In this document: positions 23,263 to 36,120 of the stretch, piece after piece
Layout of the letters: every line of letters begins with the position of its first letter
Position numbering within the stretch: position 1 is the stretch's first letter
Source: Climacteris rufus
Taxonomy: Eukaryota; Chordata; Aves; Passeriformes; Climacteridae
Assembly: GCA_013398175.1 (NCBI GenBank)
Contig: VZRZ01002225.1
Span: forward strand, 1,300,019 to 1,364,018
Reading direction: 5' to 3'
DNA length: 64,000 nt
Notes under the pieces: generated by a model
Seen by the model: only the letters and a program-made list of their open reading frames with translations
Databases searched by the model: none
What the model was told of the DNA's origin: nothing
Made by a program: the position numbers and the translations under genes

Positions 23263-26200
23263 TCTAGGAGTTTTATTGGCAGGTAAGATTCCAGGTGGAG
23301 ACTGCTACAGCAGAAAAGGAACATCCACAGAGAGGAGTGTTAAGTAAATTAGAAAATTCCTCAGTGTAGCCACATACCCATTTACGGTGGAAAAGTAGTC
23401 CTCCAAAATCTAAAGGATTGTATTTGGGATATTTTTTATTGTGCAAAAAAATAATGTGATAGTGGGATTAATTACTTAGAGTAAAAAAAAAAAAAAAAAA
23501 AAAGAGTTTTCCAAAATGCCTGGTTTACAAAGCCTTGTCATATTTTGATGACTGATGGCCCTGACTTCTTCAAATTCCTACACTCTGAAGAGGACCCAGG
23601 TCTCAGACAACTCCTCCTCTTTTGAAGGATAGTCCCTTTAGTCCCATTAGGGTCTACTGATCTTTGCTGGCAGATATTCTCCTACTCTGGTCAAAACCAG
23701 ATTTATACTTTGGCCAGAGATAGGGAAAATCTTCAGAGCTAATAATACTGGCATTATCCCTTCCTAATCTTTCCTAGTATGAATATTACATTTGCTGTTT
23801 TCCAGTCAGATGGTACCACTGTTGGCTCAAATGGTTAATTAAAACTATTTTCTACTGGACCTGCTTTGTCATGCACTATTTCCTGTACATTTTGGGACAG
23901 AGATGATCTAGGCCTGCTAACCTGACATTATCTTATTCTATTCCAACCCAGATGAATGCATTTTTGTTCCAGGCCCTCATTCCCAGCACTTATTTTGCTT
24001 TTGACTCCATATTTATAGCAGCATCCTCCCTGAAGACTGCTACAGATTATTTATTAAAATTTAAGACCAATCCAGAGAAACTTCTGGGTTTTCTGAAAGA
24101 TGCATGATTTGAAAGAATTTTAGTTGTTACCTACCAATTTTTCTAGACAGGGTCCTGCAAAATATTTTGATGGTAAGCATTACATGAAGCACACCAACAC
24201 AAAGCTTACATGAACAATTACAGCTCCCAATTCATCAGAAACACAAGTGAGTGCTTTCTCTGAAGCAGTGTCTGAGAAATAAAAAGGACACAAACCCTAA
24301 GCTTTTTTGTTACGCAAAAGGCTAAGCTACGAATGCTGTCATTATCATAACTCACATGATCACAAGATGTGGTTCTATGTTGGTTCAGTTTTCAAATTTA
24401 AAAAATTGTGAAATAAAACTGAGAAGGGTTGAATAGCAAATTATAACCACCTGACCAGAAATCGGACAAGGAATTAAAATTCAGCTTGGGGTTGCCTCAA
24501 TAACACTGTTTGCTCAATACTTTCAAATATTTTGCAGAAAATAGGAGTACATCAGATTCCTGTTTTCTGAAAGTTAAATATTTTTTTCCTACAGAAATAT
24601 ATGAACACATACATATAGATGTTACCTAGATTGAATTCAGCTACTTATTCTAAATCTCTGAGTCAGGTAGGAACAAATATTTATACTTAGAAATATGCTC
24701 TAGAGGAAATTTAGATTGGCTTATATTGATAAGTATTAATGGTGTGGTATAATCCAAGGAAAATACCTTTAATAAGATATCCAATCCTTATTTATTAAAA
24801 AACCTAAACAACAAGGCACCAAAGACTAGGAATTCAAAGCAATATTTATTACATTTATACAGATATCTTAGAGAATTATATTATTTTTCCTTAAAAAAAT
24901 CAGTAATAAAGAAATTCCAAGCCACCGGACACCAGATATTCTTGAGAGATTCATGAATCTTTTGTCAACCGAGTTGTGAATTTCATGTTATAGATGCAAA
25001 AGAAAACTCAGAAATGTTTCATGCAGCTTCTCGTTTTATCACAAACATTTCTCATAGTCCCAGCAGATAAGCAAGAACCCCTTTAGCATTAACTTTCTGG
25101 ATCAGACTCCTACACTCGTATTGCAATTTGTGTTTTTTTAAGGAACCTCATATACTCTCTCATCTATTTCTTTATCAGTAAACTAAATTTTGAGACTCAC
25201 ACCAAGTTCTTACATTAACCCCCTGGGTAAATAAAACTGACTAGGTGTTCCAGAAAATAAAATTAAAAATTAATGAATCATAAAGCACCTGGATATTTTA
25301 GACAAAATACAAGGGCTTTTATGAATAAATCTTTTCTCAGTGTTGCACATTGTCTTTATTTTAGGTGTTGCAATGTGTTTTTTACACTCTTATGTGGATC
25401 TTCTATCACTGGGAGGGATACAATGGAAACCCAGTACTTAATATAAGCATAGCCAGGGTATTTCTAAACCTCGAAGTTAGATAGGGAAGTAGGATACAGA
25501 ATTCAGTAGATTTGCAAGCAGAAGCCAGGAACAGCCCAAAGATGTGCAGTCATATAAAATCTTTAGTTATAGAGGCGACAATGCTGCACAAGTAGTTTCA
25601 GTTGGAGCACAAAACAGGTTGTACCCCATCACAAATCTGATGGAGCAAAGCAGAAGCTTCCTTTATTGCCACCATGAAGGAAATGCAGTCAGAAGTTCAA
25701 CTGAAGCCTTTGAAGTCTAAAACTGTGCAGCTCTAATACAACCTGAATGTTTTGTGAGCATTCTATCAAGGATACTGTTCAATTCTGCAGTGTTTACAGT
25801 GTGATACACTGAGCCTCTGTTCAAAAGCTCCACTGTTTGTTAGAGAGACTGAATTTCCAAGCCTTGCATGTCAGTCATTCCAAGTGTAGCTCCAGTCCCC
25901 ATAAACTTCTCCCATATTGTTCTGGAACCAATTAAAACTTTAGGCAAGCTTGGACCCAGCTCCCAACTAACCCAAGATATGTGGCTGTAATTATTTAAAG
26001 CAATGCTAGAGCAAGACAGTTTCCTTGCCATCCATTTAGACATTTTCAGCACAATAAGGCTACTACCAGTCCAGTTTTGTCAGACTGGATATTTTAATAA
26101 ACTTGGAGAACCAAAACAAAAGCAAGAGTTCTGTGTTTCATCAACATTTTATGTAAAAGCCATGTCAAACCAGAGGTTTTCCAGGATAGAACAAATATAA

Positions 26201-26585
26201 ACAAACTCAAAGAAGTTTGGAAAAGGAACTTAGATGCTATTAAAACAATATGTACAATTACAGAATCGAGTAAATCTGATCAGAGTTTTGCTCTTGTAAC
26301 AGAACCAGTCACATTTTTCTGAAGAAAAACTTAGAGATGGATAATGTATTTTATTAGAGCAAATAGAGTATGTGGAAAAACTAGATCAACTTTTGGCCCT
26401 GTTGGGAAAGAGACATAACAGCCTATTCTTGCTTTACCAAAAGAGGAGGAAAAAAACACCTCAGAGATTCTTTCAAACACCTCTACATAAACTAGCCCTG
26501 CAATAGCCTCCATTTCCTTTATCTGAATTATTTTCAGGGAGACTTGAGGCCTTGGCTGCCCCTTGGACCCCTTCTATCAAGCTTT
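23263..26585. other. Intergenic, no gene recognised
   Basis: A 21-base poly-A lies at 23483-23503. The rest is AT-rich with open frames under 75 codons, and nothing recognisable was found. Confidence 0.6.
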
Positions 26586-26950
26586 CATTGAATGGTTTGG
26601 GTTGGAAAGGACCTTAAAGATCCTACAGTTCCAACCCCCCTGCCATAGGCAGGGACACCTTCCACTAGACCAGGTTGTTCAAATGGCTTTTGAAGGTTTC
26701 CAGGGATGGGGGATCCATAACCTCTCTGGTCAACCTGTGCCAGGGTCTCACCACCCTCAAAGTAAAGAACTTCTTCCTAATATCTGAACTAAACCTACCT
26801 TCTTTCAGTTTTGAAGCCATTCTCCCTTGCACTAAAAAGTCCCTCTGCAGCTCTGTTTTAGCTCCTTTAGGCACTTGAAGGAGCTCTAAGGTCTCCCCAA
26901 AGCCTTCTCTTCTCCAGGCTGAGCAGCCCCAACTCTCTCTGCTCTAGTGG
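26586..26950 (-). repeat. CR1 LINE 3' fragment (~365 bp), antisense
   Basis: This is the best-preserved CR1 in the window. From left to right: GAATGGTTTGGGTTGGAAAG, CCTGCCATAGGCAGGGACAC, TTCCACTAGACCAGGTTGTT, TCACCACCCTCAAAGTAAAG, AACTTCTTCCTAATATCTGA, then TTCTCTTCTCCAGGCTGAGC. This is the complement of the final part of the CR1 second reading frame and 3' UTR. The terminal ATTCTATG repeats at the left end are reduced to CATTGAATG. The open frames at 26563-26787, 26665-26874 and 26675-26878 lie inside it and are not genes. Confidence 0.92.
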
Positions 26951-29900
26951 CACGAGACCCTCCCTGCTCAGGAAGGAAAAGCTCACCTGCTTATGTGAGC
27001 TCTGTGGATTTACCCTCACAAAGCAGAAAGGGTGCAATCCATGTGCTTTGGTAAATGGATACAGATGAAAGCAAAGATGTTTTGCTCTGTTAAGACAAAA
27101 ATATGGAAGTTTTAATCTTCACCTGGTTTTGCAATCCTAACCATCAAAATAGAGAAGGGATTTAGAGTAAAAATAGCAATGATTCAGCCAGTACATTAAA
27201 AACCACAAGACCCATTAAATGAAGTTTCTAATAAAAATTCTTCCTAACTGGTTAATTGGAGTTGCTAAATGATTTCTTTTTATAGTAAAAGCTTTATAAT
27301 TAACAAGCCAGACATTGATTTCTAGTCATTATCAATTTCTCTATGATTATTATTGCTTCTATAATAATCTTCACTGTATTAACATAGATTAAGAAGCTCT
27401 TTAAAATAGAGCAGCTTCATTAGCTCCTGCTATCACAGGAGGACCTGCAGAACTCGACACTTCAGTTCACCACCACACAGAAGCTGAAAATAAATGCTGC
27501 AAGTCTCTGTTCCTGGGGGCTGATGTGCATAGAGAAGAAACCTCAGAGCTCAACTCCGAGCACTTAACTCCCAGTCAGTAAAGCTTCTAAAATCATTAAC
27601 TGGTACAGCCACACTGACAATATTTCTTTGTTAATCTTTATTGTTCCATTAATGAAACATTTTTTATGCTACGGGCCTATTGCATTTGGAAAACTTTCTA
27701 AATCCAAGTGCAAAGCCAGAATAATTTCAGCTGGGCAAATGAAAGTGTGGTAAAACAGCTTTGAAAACACAGCAATGTGTTAAAACACAGCAGCATGGGA
27801 GAGGGGATGAAGAGCTCCTGGCTTTCAGCCATTAGAGTGCACTGATGGAAGCAGGAATCAGGATGGGACACTCAGTTTTGGTCCTCAGAAATGTGCCCGG
27901 GAATCTTTGCAGCATCAGAGGCTATTTCTCATCCTAAAAGAGAACAGCTCACTCTCTGAGCTTTGCCTGATATTTTCCATGGAGATGGCTGTCCTTTGGA
28001 CATATACTGACCCTACACTTCTGCCTGCAAATAACTGAATTGAATAAAGTTTTAGTACACTTTGAATTTGTTTGCTACTAGAGTTATACTGGCTGCTTTG
28101 CACTCAGATTTTGAAGCATGATTCAGATGGTTGCAAAGAAGTCACAGGAAGGTTTTCAATAGAACAACATTTTTCTGAGCTATTCAGGGGTTTTACTTTA
28201 AATACAGTTCCCAGATTAATTAATTGGTGACATATAAAATATAATCTAAATACTTGTATTTTGGGTGACTAATAATCTCAGACATTCCAAGTGATCTCAC
28301 TTAACTCTCCTTTATGAATCTGCAGAGAAAATCAAAAACAGAGCTCAACAGAAGAGGGTTTTCAAAATAATTTGTGATGTTTTATACAATGAACGGAACG
28401 GGCAGAAGAAGATGCCATATAGAAGTCTTTGGTGTCAACACAAGCTTACAGCCCATGGATCCAGACTTCCCCACATTCCCAAATACGTCAAGTATGATGA
28501 TTTGGTTTGTCCTGCCATGAAGCCTGAAAATAGCTGGGCAATGTAGAACTTTTTAAATGCTGAAACCACATTGGGCTCAGACCTGTCCTTCTGGACTTGT
28601 CCATTTAATTTAAATAGTGCTACTGTGGATGAGGAAATGCAAGAAGAAACAAATTGTAAGAGAATTATACTGATGGATTAAAATAAGAAGTATTCAAACA
28701 AAACATTCTCATATTTGAAACGCTGCCTCTATTTTTCAGCAAAGTTCAAAAAGGAAATGTACTGGAGCTGCTCTCTCTTGTTATCTATAAAAATCTTTTC
28801 AGCTCAAGAGAGAATCAGTCATTGTAGGATTTTAAATCAAGCTTCACAGATTTAGTTTGTCAGTTCTGGCCTAAACTTTGCTCAGCCTTCTCTGGCTTTC
28901 CCAGGAACTAGAAAATAGGATTCCACCTGTCCTGCCCCCAAACTGGTCAAGAGCTAAAGAAAAACTTTTGTGGTTTCCCATGATTTGTCCAAATTTATTA
29001 AGATCTGTTAGACCAATGCAGTGCTTTTTATATCGTCATAAATCTCGATCACTCCAAAAATAAACATAAAACCCTGGTCCTTTCATAGCTCTTCTCCATT
29101 CAGAGTAGCATAAATATGGAAAATTATATAATATTTCCAAAGTGATGGAAAATCAGATCCTTGGAGAGACTGCTGGAGGAAGTACCACACACATGCTTAC
29201 ATTAAAAGTAAACCTAAGCTAATTGTGTTGATGTGGGTAACAGTTAGAAGGAAGAAAAAAAAAGAAAAAAGAAGGAAGCTTTCTTGATTAAAACTTCAAG
29301 AGGGAAGAGGGTGGGACTGATCATTGACTTATCCACAAATTTTGATTTAGGGATAAATAGCCAGAAATAAAATCATCATCATCACGGTATTTCACAAAGA
29401 GCATAATGTTAGATGGTGATACGGGTCAAGGAAAAAACAACCCTCTCAGTTCATCCCCTTGCAAATTGGATCTTGATACACCTTTCAGGACCTCATTCAA
29501 TATCTTTGTGCAGTAACACATTTCCTGAGATAAGCAGGCCATTCTGAGTTCCCTTGGAATTTCTAATTTTATATATATGTATTTATATACATATGCTGGG
29601 TGTTGTAAATATACTGAAAGATCCTTTGCCACCTGCCTGCTTTTAAAAGTTTTAAAGCAAGTTTTACTTCCCTGCCTTGGGACTTGGCATTTCGTATTTC
29701 ATGCTCTTTATTCATGAGGCTTAGCTGAAATTTGATTTAGGAAAAGCAACACTTTATTATGCAACAGTACAAAACTATTAAAATTAATTGATCTGACCAT
29801 AACCATCAGTGAATAACTGGAGATGTAACCACGGAATCATCATGCCTTTTGAAAACTGTCTAGATAAATTTAATGGATATATACAGCAATGTGATCTAAG

Positions 29901-32900
29901 GGAATACATGCATTCATTTCCCTTTTCCATTCACCTAAGAGGGTATTGCGACTTTCATCTGATGCCACATTAAGGTATAATGTGCACTGATATGCAACAG
30001 ATAAGGAATTGCCAAAACTTTATTTGAAGCCTTTCAGTCATGTTCCCATCAAATAATTCACTATAGAAAGAATACACACAGAAATCACTAACTACTTTGT
30101 AACTAAGTATATTGGTTTATACTAAAACCATCCAAGTTCTTTTGCATCTTTAATCCAAATCTTCTTTTTTTTTTTTAATCCTTATTTTATTTATCTGATC
30201 TAGAGGGGGAAATTTCACATATTCATCTGAAAATCTTTTGGAGTGAGGAATTAAACCCAAGAACAAAGTCCAAGTCTTTCATACTGCAATGCAGAGAACA
30301 TCAAAGGGCCACACCTATGAAAATATTATTATTCCTCTAAACTTTTTGTTCCAAGGCCATCAAAAATCTTTCTGCTCATGTCTGATTTGTGTTTCAACAA
30401 TGTTTTCAGTAACCTCTACAGCTCAGTGTCTGGTGAGCAAGTACTCTGGAAGTGTAGCAGAGAATTGTTATGTTCTAGCACAGCATATATAGAATAATGA
30501 ATATATTGAAACAAATATATTTTCTCAGATATGAAGAGTACATGAATGTAAATGGTATTCTAATTTATGACAAATATCTTGTGGTTACAGTAACAAGGGC
30601 CCTGAATAGTAACATAAAGAAGACCTAACGGCTTTGCATCTTCCAACACCTTGTTGGATTGGGCTGTGCACTTCCTCCTCTAAATTCATTGCAAGGCTAT
30701 GTAGATACACATTATAGTACTCAGGACACAAGTATTTCTTTTAAATGCTTCAGAGCAAAATCATCTTGCTCCAACTCTATTTCTTTCACCAAAAAGTGGG
30801 TGAAAGCAATTAAAACCTCAGGTCATATAATGACATAGGTGTCCCCTGTTAAGCTGTGATCCTACCCCAATCCTGGCTGTGATATTCCTGTTGTCACTGG
30901 TGGGAGCAACTCTGCTTGCATTTCTCAGTCATAAAGTTGTCACCCCATTTTAATGGTTATCACTGCTTTGTGAGAAGACTTAGATTGACAAAACTGGATT
31001 GGTTATCCTCAGGTCATGTTTAGAATTTCTCTACAACTCCCAAGAGAAATAAGAATTGAGATGAATTCCTAACTGTGTTTAGTTCAGTGATAGTTGATAG
31101 CTTCAAGTAGATAATAAATTAAAAACCCCACAAACCCAAGGCAGACTTAGGTTCTGATCTGAACCCATTATACCACCTGATTCCAAGAGACAGAGACAGG
31201 CAGTATCTAGACCTTAATCTAATTGCATTTCAAGTCTATATATTCTCTGGTATTCGTTCACCTTTCTTCATTTCTTACTCTAGAAATAAGTTTTAATGCA
31301 AACACAGACAGCAGGGTGAAAGAGAACATTTCTAAATCTGATTCAGGATTTCACAACTAGATTTGCTTTGTTAATATAGAATTAAAATCTAAAGAAAATG
31401 AGCTTTGGGGAAATTAGGTTGTGGCTACCAAATTGCCCACAGTTCATGAAAGTCACTCATCCATACCCTCCTCCTCCCCTTCCAAATCCCAATTAGAACT
31501 GTACTTTACAGGATGGAAATGAGAAATAATTTGCAAGATCAGAAAATAAGGTCCCAAGCACTAGACAATCTGTGTCTCTAGGTATTTGTTTATCTGAGAA
31601 GTCTCAGAGCATGCTATGCTTAAGACTTTTGATAGAAAACAATAAATTATTTTATAAGTCATGAAAGTTGTATTAAATGAAGTTAATAAAAATATTCTAT
31701 CAGTATATAAAAAACTATTTTGAACATGAATCTTGAAGTAGGATCAAAAGATGGGCTTGATCATTAAAAAATATAAAGGAATGAGTAATAGGAAACACTA
31801 ATCCAAAGTACAGGGATTCCTAAAATTTTATCCATGGATTGAAAGTTAGTGGGTTAGACTTCAGAACAGCAGATCCATAAAAGAGTAATTCTGCCAAGAA
31901 ATACTCTTACATCTTGTGCTTGTAACATGAAATATCTTAAGATGACTAGCCCTGTCAACTCAGTGCCTCTCAAAGAGGTGTTGCAGTAGCTTCTGGTGTG
32001 AATTACTAGCAAGGAATAAAATAACAGGCATGTCATTGCACTTTAGAACACAGAGCTCTACAAGCTTTTACAATTCCTGGGTGGCAGGGCCCTTTGGACC
32101 TTTATTCTTTGGCAGATTTATCACAATATTTCCTTTTTCTCTTTCTTCCTCTTTCCACCCACCCATACTGACAATGGACCCCTGCACTGATCTGGCTGAT
32201 CTGAAAGAGGTCCTGGAGGTGCATGGAAGGACAATTTGGGATAACCACGTTAAGAAGTCCCTTGCAGAAATCATTCAGATGCTTTGAGAACTGCTACCCT
32301 ACAATATCCCCAGGCTGCAAAGACAAAGATGTATGGTGTAATATCTCCTTGACATTATTTATACTGATGGTAGGAAATTAATTTAAACTGCATGAAGCTA
32401 AAGTGACTGAATTTTGCATGAGAAGGAGAATGAATAGGGAGAGTGAAATCCAGTTTGATGCAGTTTGATAGAAGGACTTTTCCTTCGCATTCCTTAGAGT
32501 ACCCTGGATGCTCCAAGTGACTGGCTATTTGCAAAGTGTGGTGATAAAGAAACCAACACACTCCATCAACATGTGGGCCAATTCCCCCAGTGCCATGCCT
32601 CCAAGGCCCCCTTCCATCCCAGTCAGTGGTCACACGTGATTTGTTTAGACCCTGATTCCAGAATCCCAGAGGTTCCCTCTCTGGGCACTAATATTGGCTT
32701 ATATTTTCATTGTTTAAATCTCATTCAAAAAATGTCATCTTGTTTCTGACTTTTCTTCTTTTGCTAGAAAGTTGTAATAAAGCTGAGGACTATCTGAATC
32801 TAACACAGAGTCCTTTCTGTTTAGTAGTTAGATATCTACACCTTTTCTAAAGTAGAAAAACCTAGTAAATCCTATTCAGTCAGCAAAATTTTGAGGCATG

Positions 32901-35829
32901 CAATTTTTGGAGGAGACTTATGCAAACATAAGTGAGCAATGATATAGCCATTTTCATAAAAGGAGTACAATTTTTTTTTTTTAGGAAGGAGATGTCTAAT
33001 TTCCTAAGTTTTACAGAACTGCCTTATAAAGTCCCAACAGCATTGAAAACACAGGGTGATATCAAGATGACAAGCTCAGAAAAGAAAAAAAAAGGTAGCT
33101 GATTCAGCCATATTTCATTTACCTTAGTACCACGATTACTATCTCTGTATCTTTTATTTTTGACAGCTTCACAAGGACATAGCTAAGTATTTCCAATAAT
33201 CTTCTTAGACTGGGGAATTCAGTGTTTTCATTTCCAGTACATAAAGTTAAGTGAGAATTTAGGAACAACAAATCAGCATCTTCTAGCATCAGCCAAACTA
33301 GATGAGAAAATGAAAGAGAATTGCAAAGTAAAACCATTGGAAAAGATATTGACTCTCAGCATTCTGTGCAATTCTGTAGGAGAAAGTCATGTCCCTCAAA
33401 TCTTTCCAAATGAAGGTATTAGCAGGATGGCAGTGAAGTAATGCACTGAAATAATAAATTTTGCTTTCACAGAGCCTTTGATGGGTCCCTTGGTAGAAGG
33501 ATTCTAGTTACATATAAACTACAGCTTGCAAGTCAACTTTCCAAAAACCAACCAAAACAAACTCCCATCAATTAATAACTTTTAGTTTTTAGTGTGGAGC
33601 TCTTCTAGTTGTTGCAAAATGTAATAAATCTGTTCTTGTATGTTTGCTAGGGCAGACCTGACCAGCCTGCAGTCTGCTTCCATGCCTGGTGGAGAGCTGA
33701 CACCAGAGGAGGGTGACTGCAGGATCAGAAAAGGGAATCTTTGATCTCTTATCAGATCAGTGCCTCTGCACAAGGAGTGCTGTGTCCCCTGGCTGCCCTT
33801 AAAGACCAGCACTTTGTTGTTGGTTACAGTTCCAACACTTTGCAACTAGAATTACTTCTGATAAATAGAAAAAAAAACAACATACACATCTTAATGTGAA
33901 AGACATTGAAAAGAAGAGGGTACTGGATGAAAAAGTAAGAATACATATACATATATATACATTTATTTATTTATTCTAAAGTATCCAAAAATATATTGCC
34001 AAAGACGTGTAGACGTTTTTCCCTGCTCTTTTTCTGTGATATTAATTCTGAAGTAGATTTTAGTATCATAATAGGACTACTGTCATTATTTCACTAATTA
34101 GTCCCATTTCTGCTTTTAGCACTGAAAACACTGGCTTTTTCCCCCCAGTTTGCCTCCTTCAAAGACGTGCCAAATGAGTTCGGCCTCAGTTTTGAGACTG
34201 TAAATTAATAGCACTATTTTGATCAAGCTACATTTAAAATGACTATGATCACTTAAAAAGCATGTTAATTCTGAGCCATGGAAATGAATGGCTGATGCTC
34301 CTTGGCTTTCTCTTTCCAGTGGGCAGGCACAGATCCACGAGACTAAGAACAGAATTCAGAGAGATGTTATCTGTCTATGGAAATGTCAAGTAACAAATAA
34401 TTTGATTTCTGTAATATATATTTTTTTTCCAGAACAAGCACTAAATCTGACAGTCTGTTTTGCTCTACATTTCTTTTCTTCATCAGCTGTAAAAAAACCA
34501 TGGATCTGATGCAATGCACATGGCACACAGGGTCACACAGTGCTCTGAAAACTCTGCCTGTACCTCAGTGTAACAAGATGAGCTATGGACTGAGTGACAA
34601 TTTTACTGAACTGAAATTTCTTTGCTCTTTCAGTCTTCAGACTCTTATGAGACCACTGCGTTCCTGCAGTGTGCAAGAGGTACACATGTGGAAGTAATAG
34701 AAAAAGTACACATAATTTTAAATATTAAAAGCTATTGAAAGCTAGGAAAAGATGAGAACGAATATCTACCATAACAGGGCATATCTATGGCAGCAGAGCT
34801 CCCTGTTCAGTCAAACATGTTTTGTAGTTTCCTTTTAAACAACCAGAATTTTTCCAATGACCAGGTTTTCTTTTTGCTTCTAAAGCATTATTATTCTAAA
34901 AAAAAAAAAAAAAAACCCAAACAACAACAACCAAAAAAAAAAAACAAAAACCCCAGCCAACCAACCAAAAAAGGAAATAAAAACAAACGCCCCTCCCTCC
35001 CCCCCCCAAAAAAACCCAAAAAAAACCTGATGAAAATACTGCCTTCTGGTTTTGCTAGACAATGCAGAATTTCTTCTGATACCTCTGGGGCATTTGATGT
35101 TGGCAGCTGCTACATAATGAACACTGTACTTGAGAATACATGCCTTAAAAACATGTTGGGGTGGTGGGACTTTCAGGATGTAAATATCTGTGTAAGGTAT
35201 AGAACAGAGATGATTTTTTAATGTAGACTACTATCACCACCTAGTAGCATGCTTAAGTTCCACTTAAACCTCACTTCAGGATTCTAGGAAGATTATATGT
35301 GAAGCAACATCTAAGCTAACATTTCTTTTTTACTCCCCGTAGACATCTCTCTAAAATTGGCTTAATCCTTCCCTGGGGTCATAAACAAAAGGAAATTCTT
35401 GCCTCTAAGAGACAAACTAAAGGTGAAGGCCTGGGGGAATAACTGTACCTGTCAGCTTGCTGGGAGCTAGAAATGGTTTAACTTTTTTATTTTATTGTTT
35501 ATTGTAGGTTTGTTCATTTGTTTATTTATTTGTTTTCACCTCCCATTCAGTTTAAGTCTGTTCTACAGCTTCATTACCCTGGTTTTCAAGTGAATTTTAT
35601 TCAAAGTTATTATATATACTTAGCACAGTCAATCAATTCTGCTCAACAGCTCAAATAATTCTCTTTTTGTCCTGGACATTTGTCTGTAGTTATTAAAATC
35701 TAATGTAGATTTAGATTATCAGTTCTCCTGATCATGTCACTGTGCACTTCTGGGTCTACTGTTCAGCACAAGAACACAAGCATAAGACAACCCCACAGCA
35801 TGGCAAGGGTGTTTATCTAATAGAAGAAA
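26951..35829. other. Intergenic, low complexity and no gene recognised
   Basis: Nearly 9 kb of AT-rich DNA holds only short open frames (under 93 codons, apart from frames within the A-rich tract near 34.9 kb). Simple AT repeats lie at about 29568-29594 and 33950-33976. No named repeat or gene can be supported. Confidence 0.55.
34898..35026. repeat. A/C-rich low-complexity tract
   Basis: It starts with an 18-base poly-A, followed by CAACAACAACC, CCAACCAACC, C-runs and further A-runs. The lysine/proline-rich open frame at 34787-35221 is a by-product of this composition. Confidence 0.95.
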
Positions 35830-35831
35830 AT

Positions 35832-36120
35832 TATGAAATGGTTTAGGTTGGGAAAGACCTCTAAGATCATTGAATCCAACTGTTGACCTAGCATTTAGAC
35901 CTAGCACTGTCAAGCCCACCTCTAAACCCACCTCAAGTGCCACATCTACATGTTTTCCAAACACCTTTAGGGTTGGTGACCATACACTTTCTTGGGCAGC
36001 CTGTTCCAGTGGTTTTCATTAAGAAATTTTTCAACTAAACCTCCTCTGGTGCAACTTGAGGCCATTTTCTCTCATCCTGTTATCTGGGAGAAGAGAGACC
36101 CTCACCTTGCTCCCCCAGCA
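35832..36120 (-). repeat. CR1 LINE 3' fragment (~290 bp), antisense
   Basis: The + strand shows ATGGTTTAGGTTGGGAAAGA, CCTCTAAGATCATTGAATCC, AAGCCCACCTCTAAACCCAC, GGCAGCCTGTTCCAGTGG and CTTGAGGCCATTTTCTCTCA in CR1 3'-end order, reversed. It belongs to the subfamily type with the 'caagcccacc...' block, unlike the copy at 26.6 kb. Confidence 0.88.

Noticed and set aside
26563..26878. Three overlapping open frames
   Set aside because: They fall inside the antisense CR1 fragment.
34787..35221. 144-codon Lys/Pro-rich open frame
   Set aside because: It is generated by the A/C-rich low-complexity tract.
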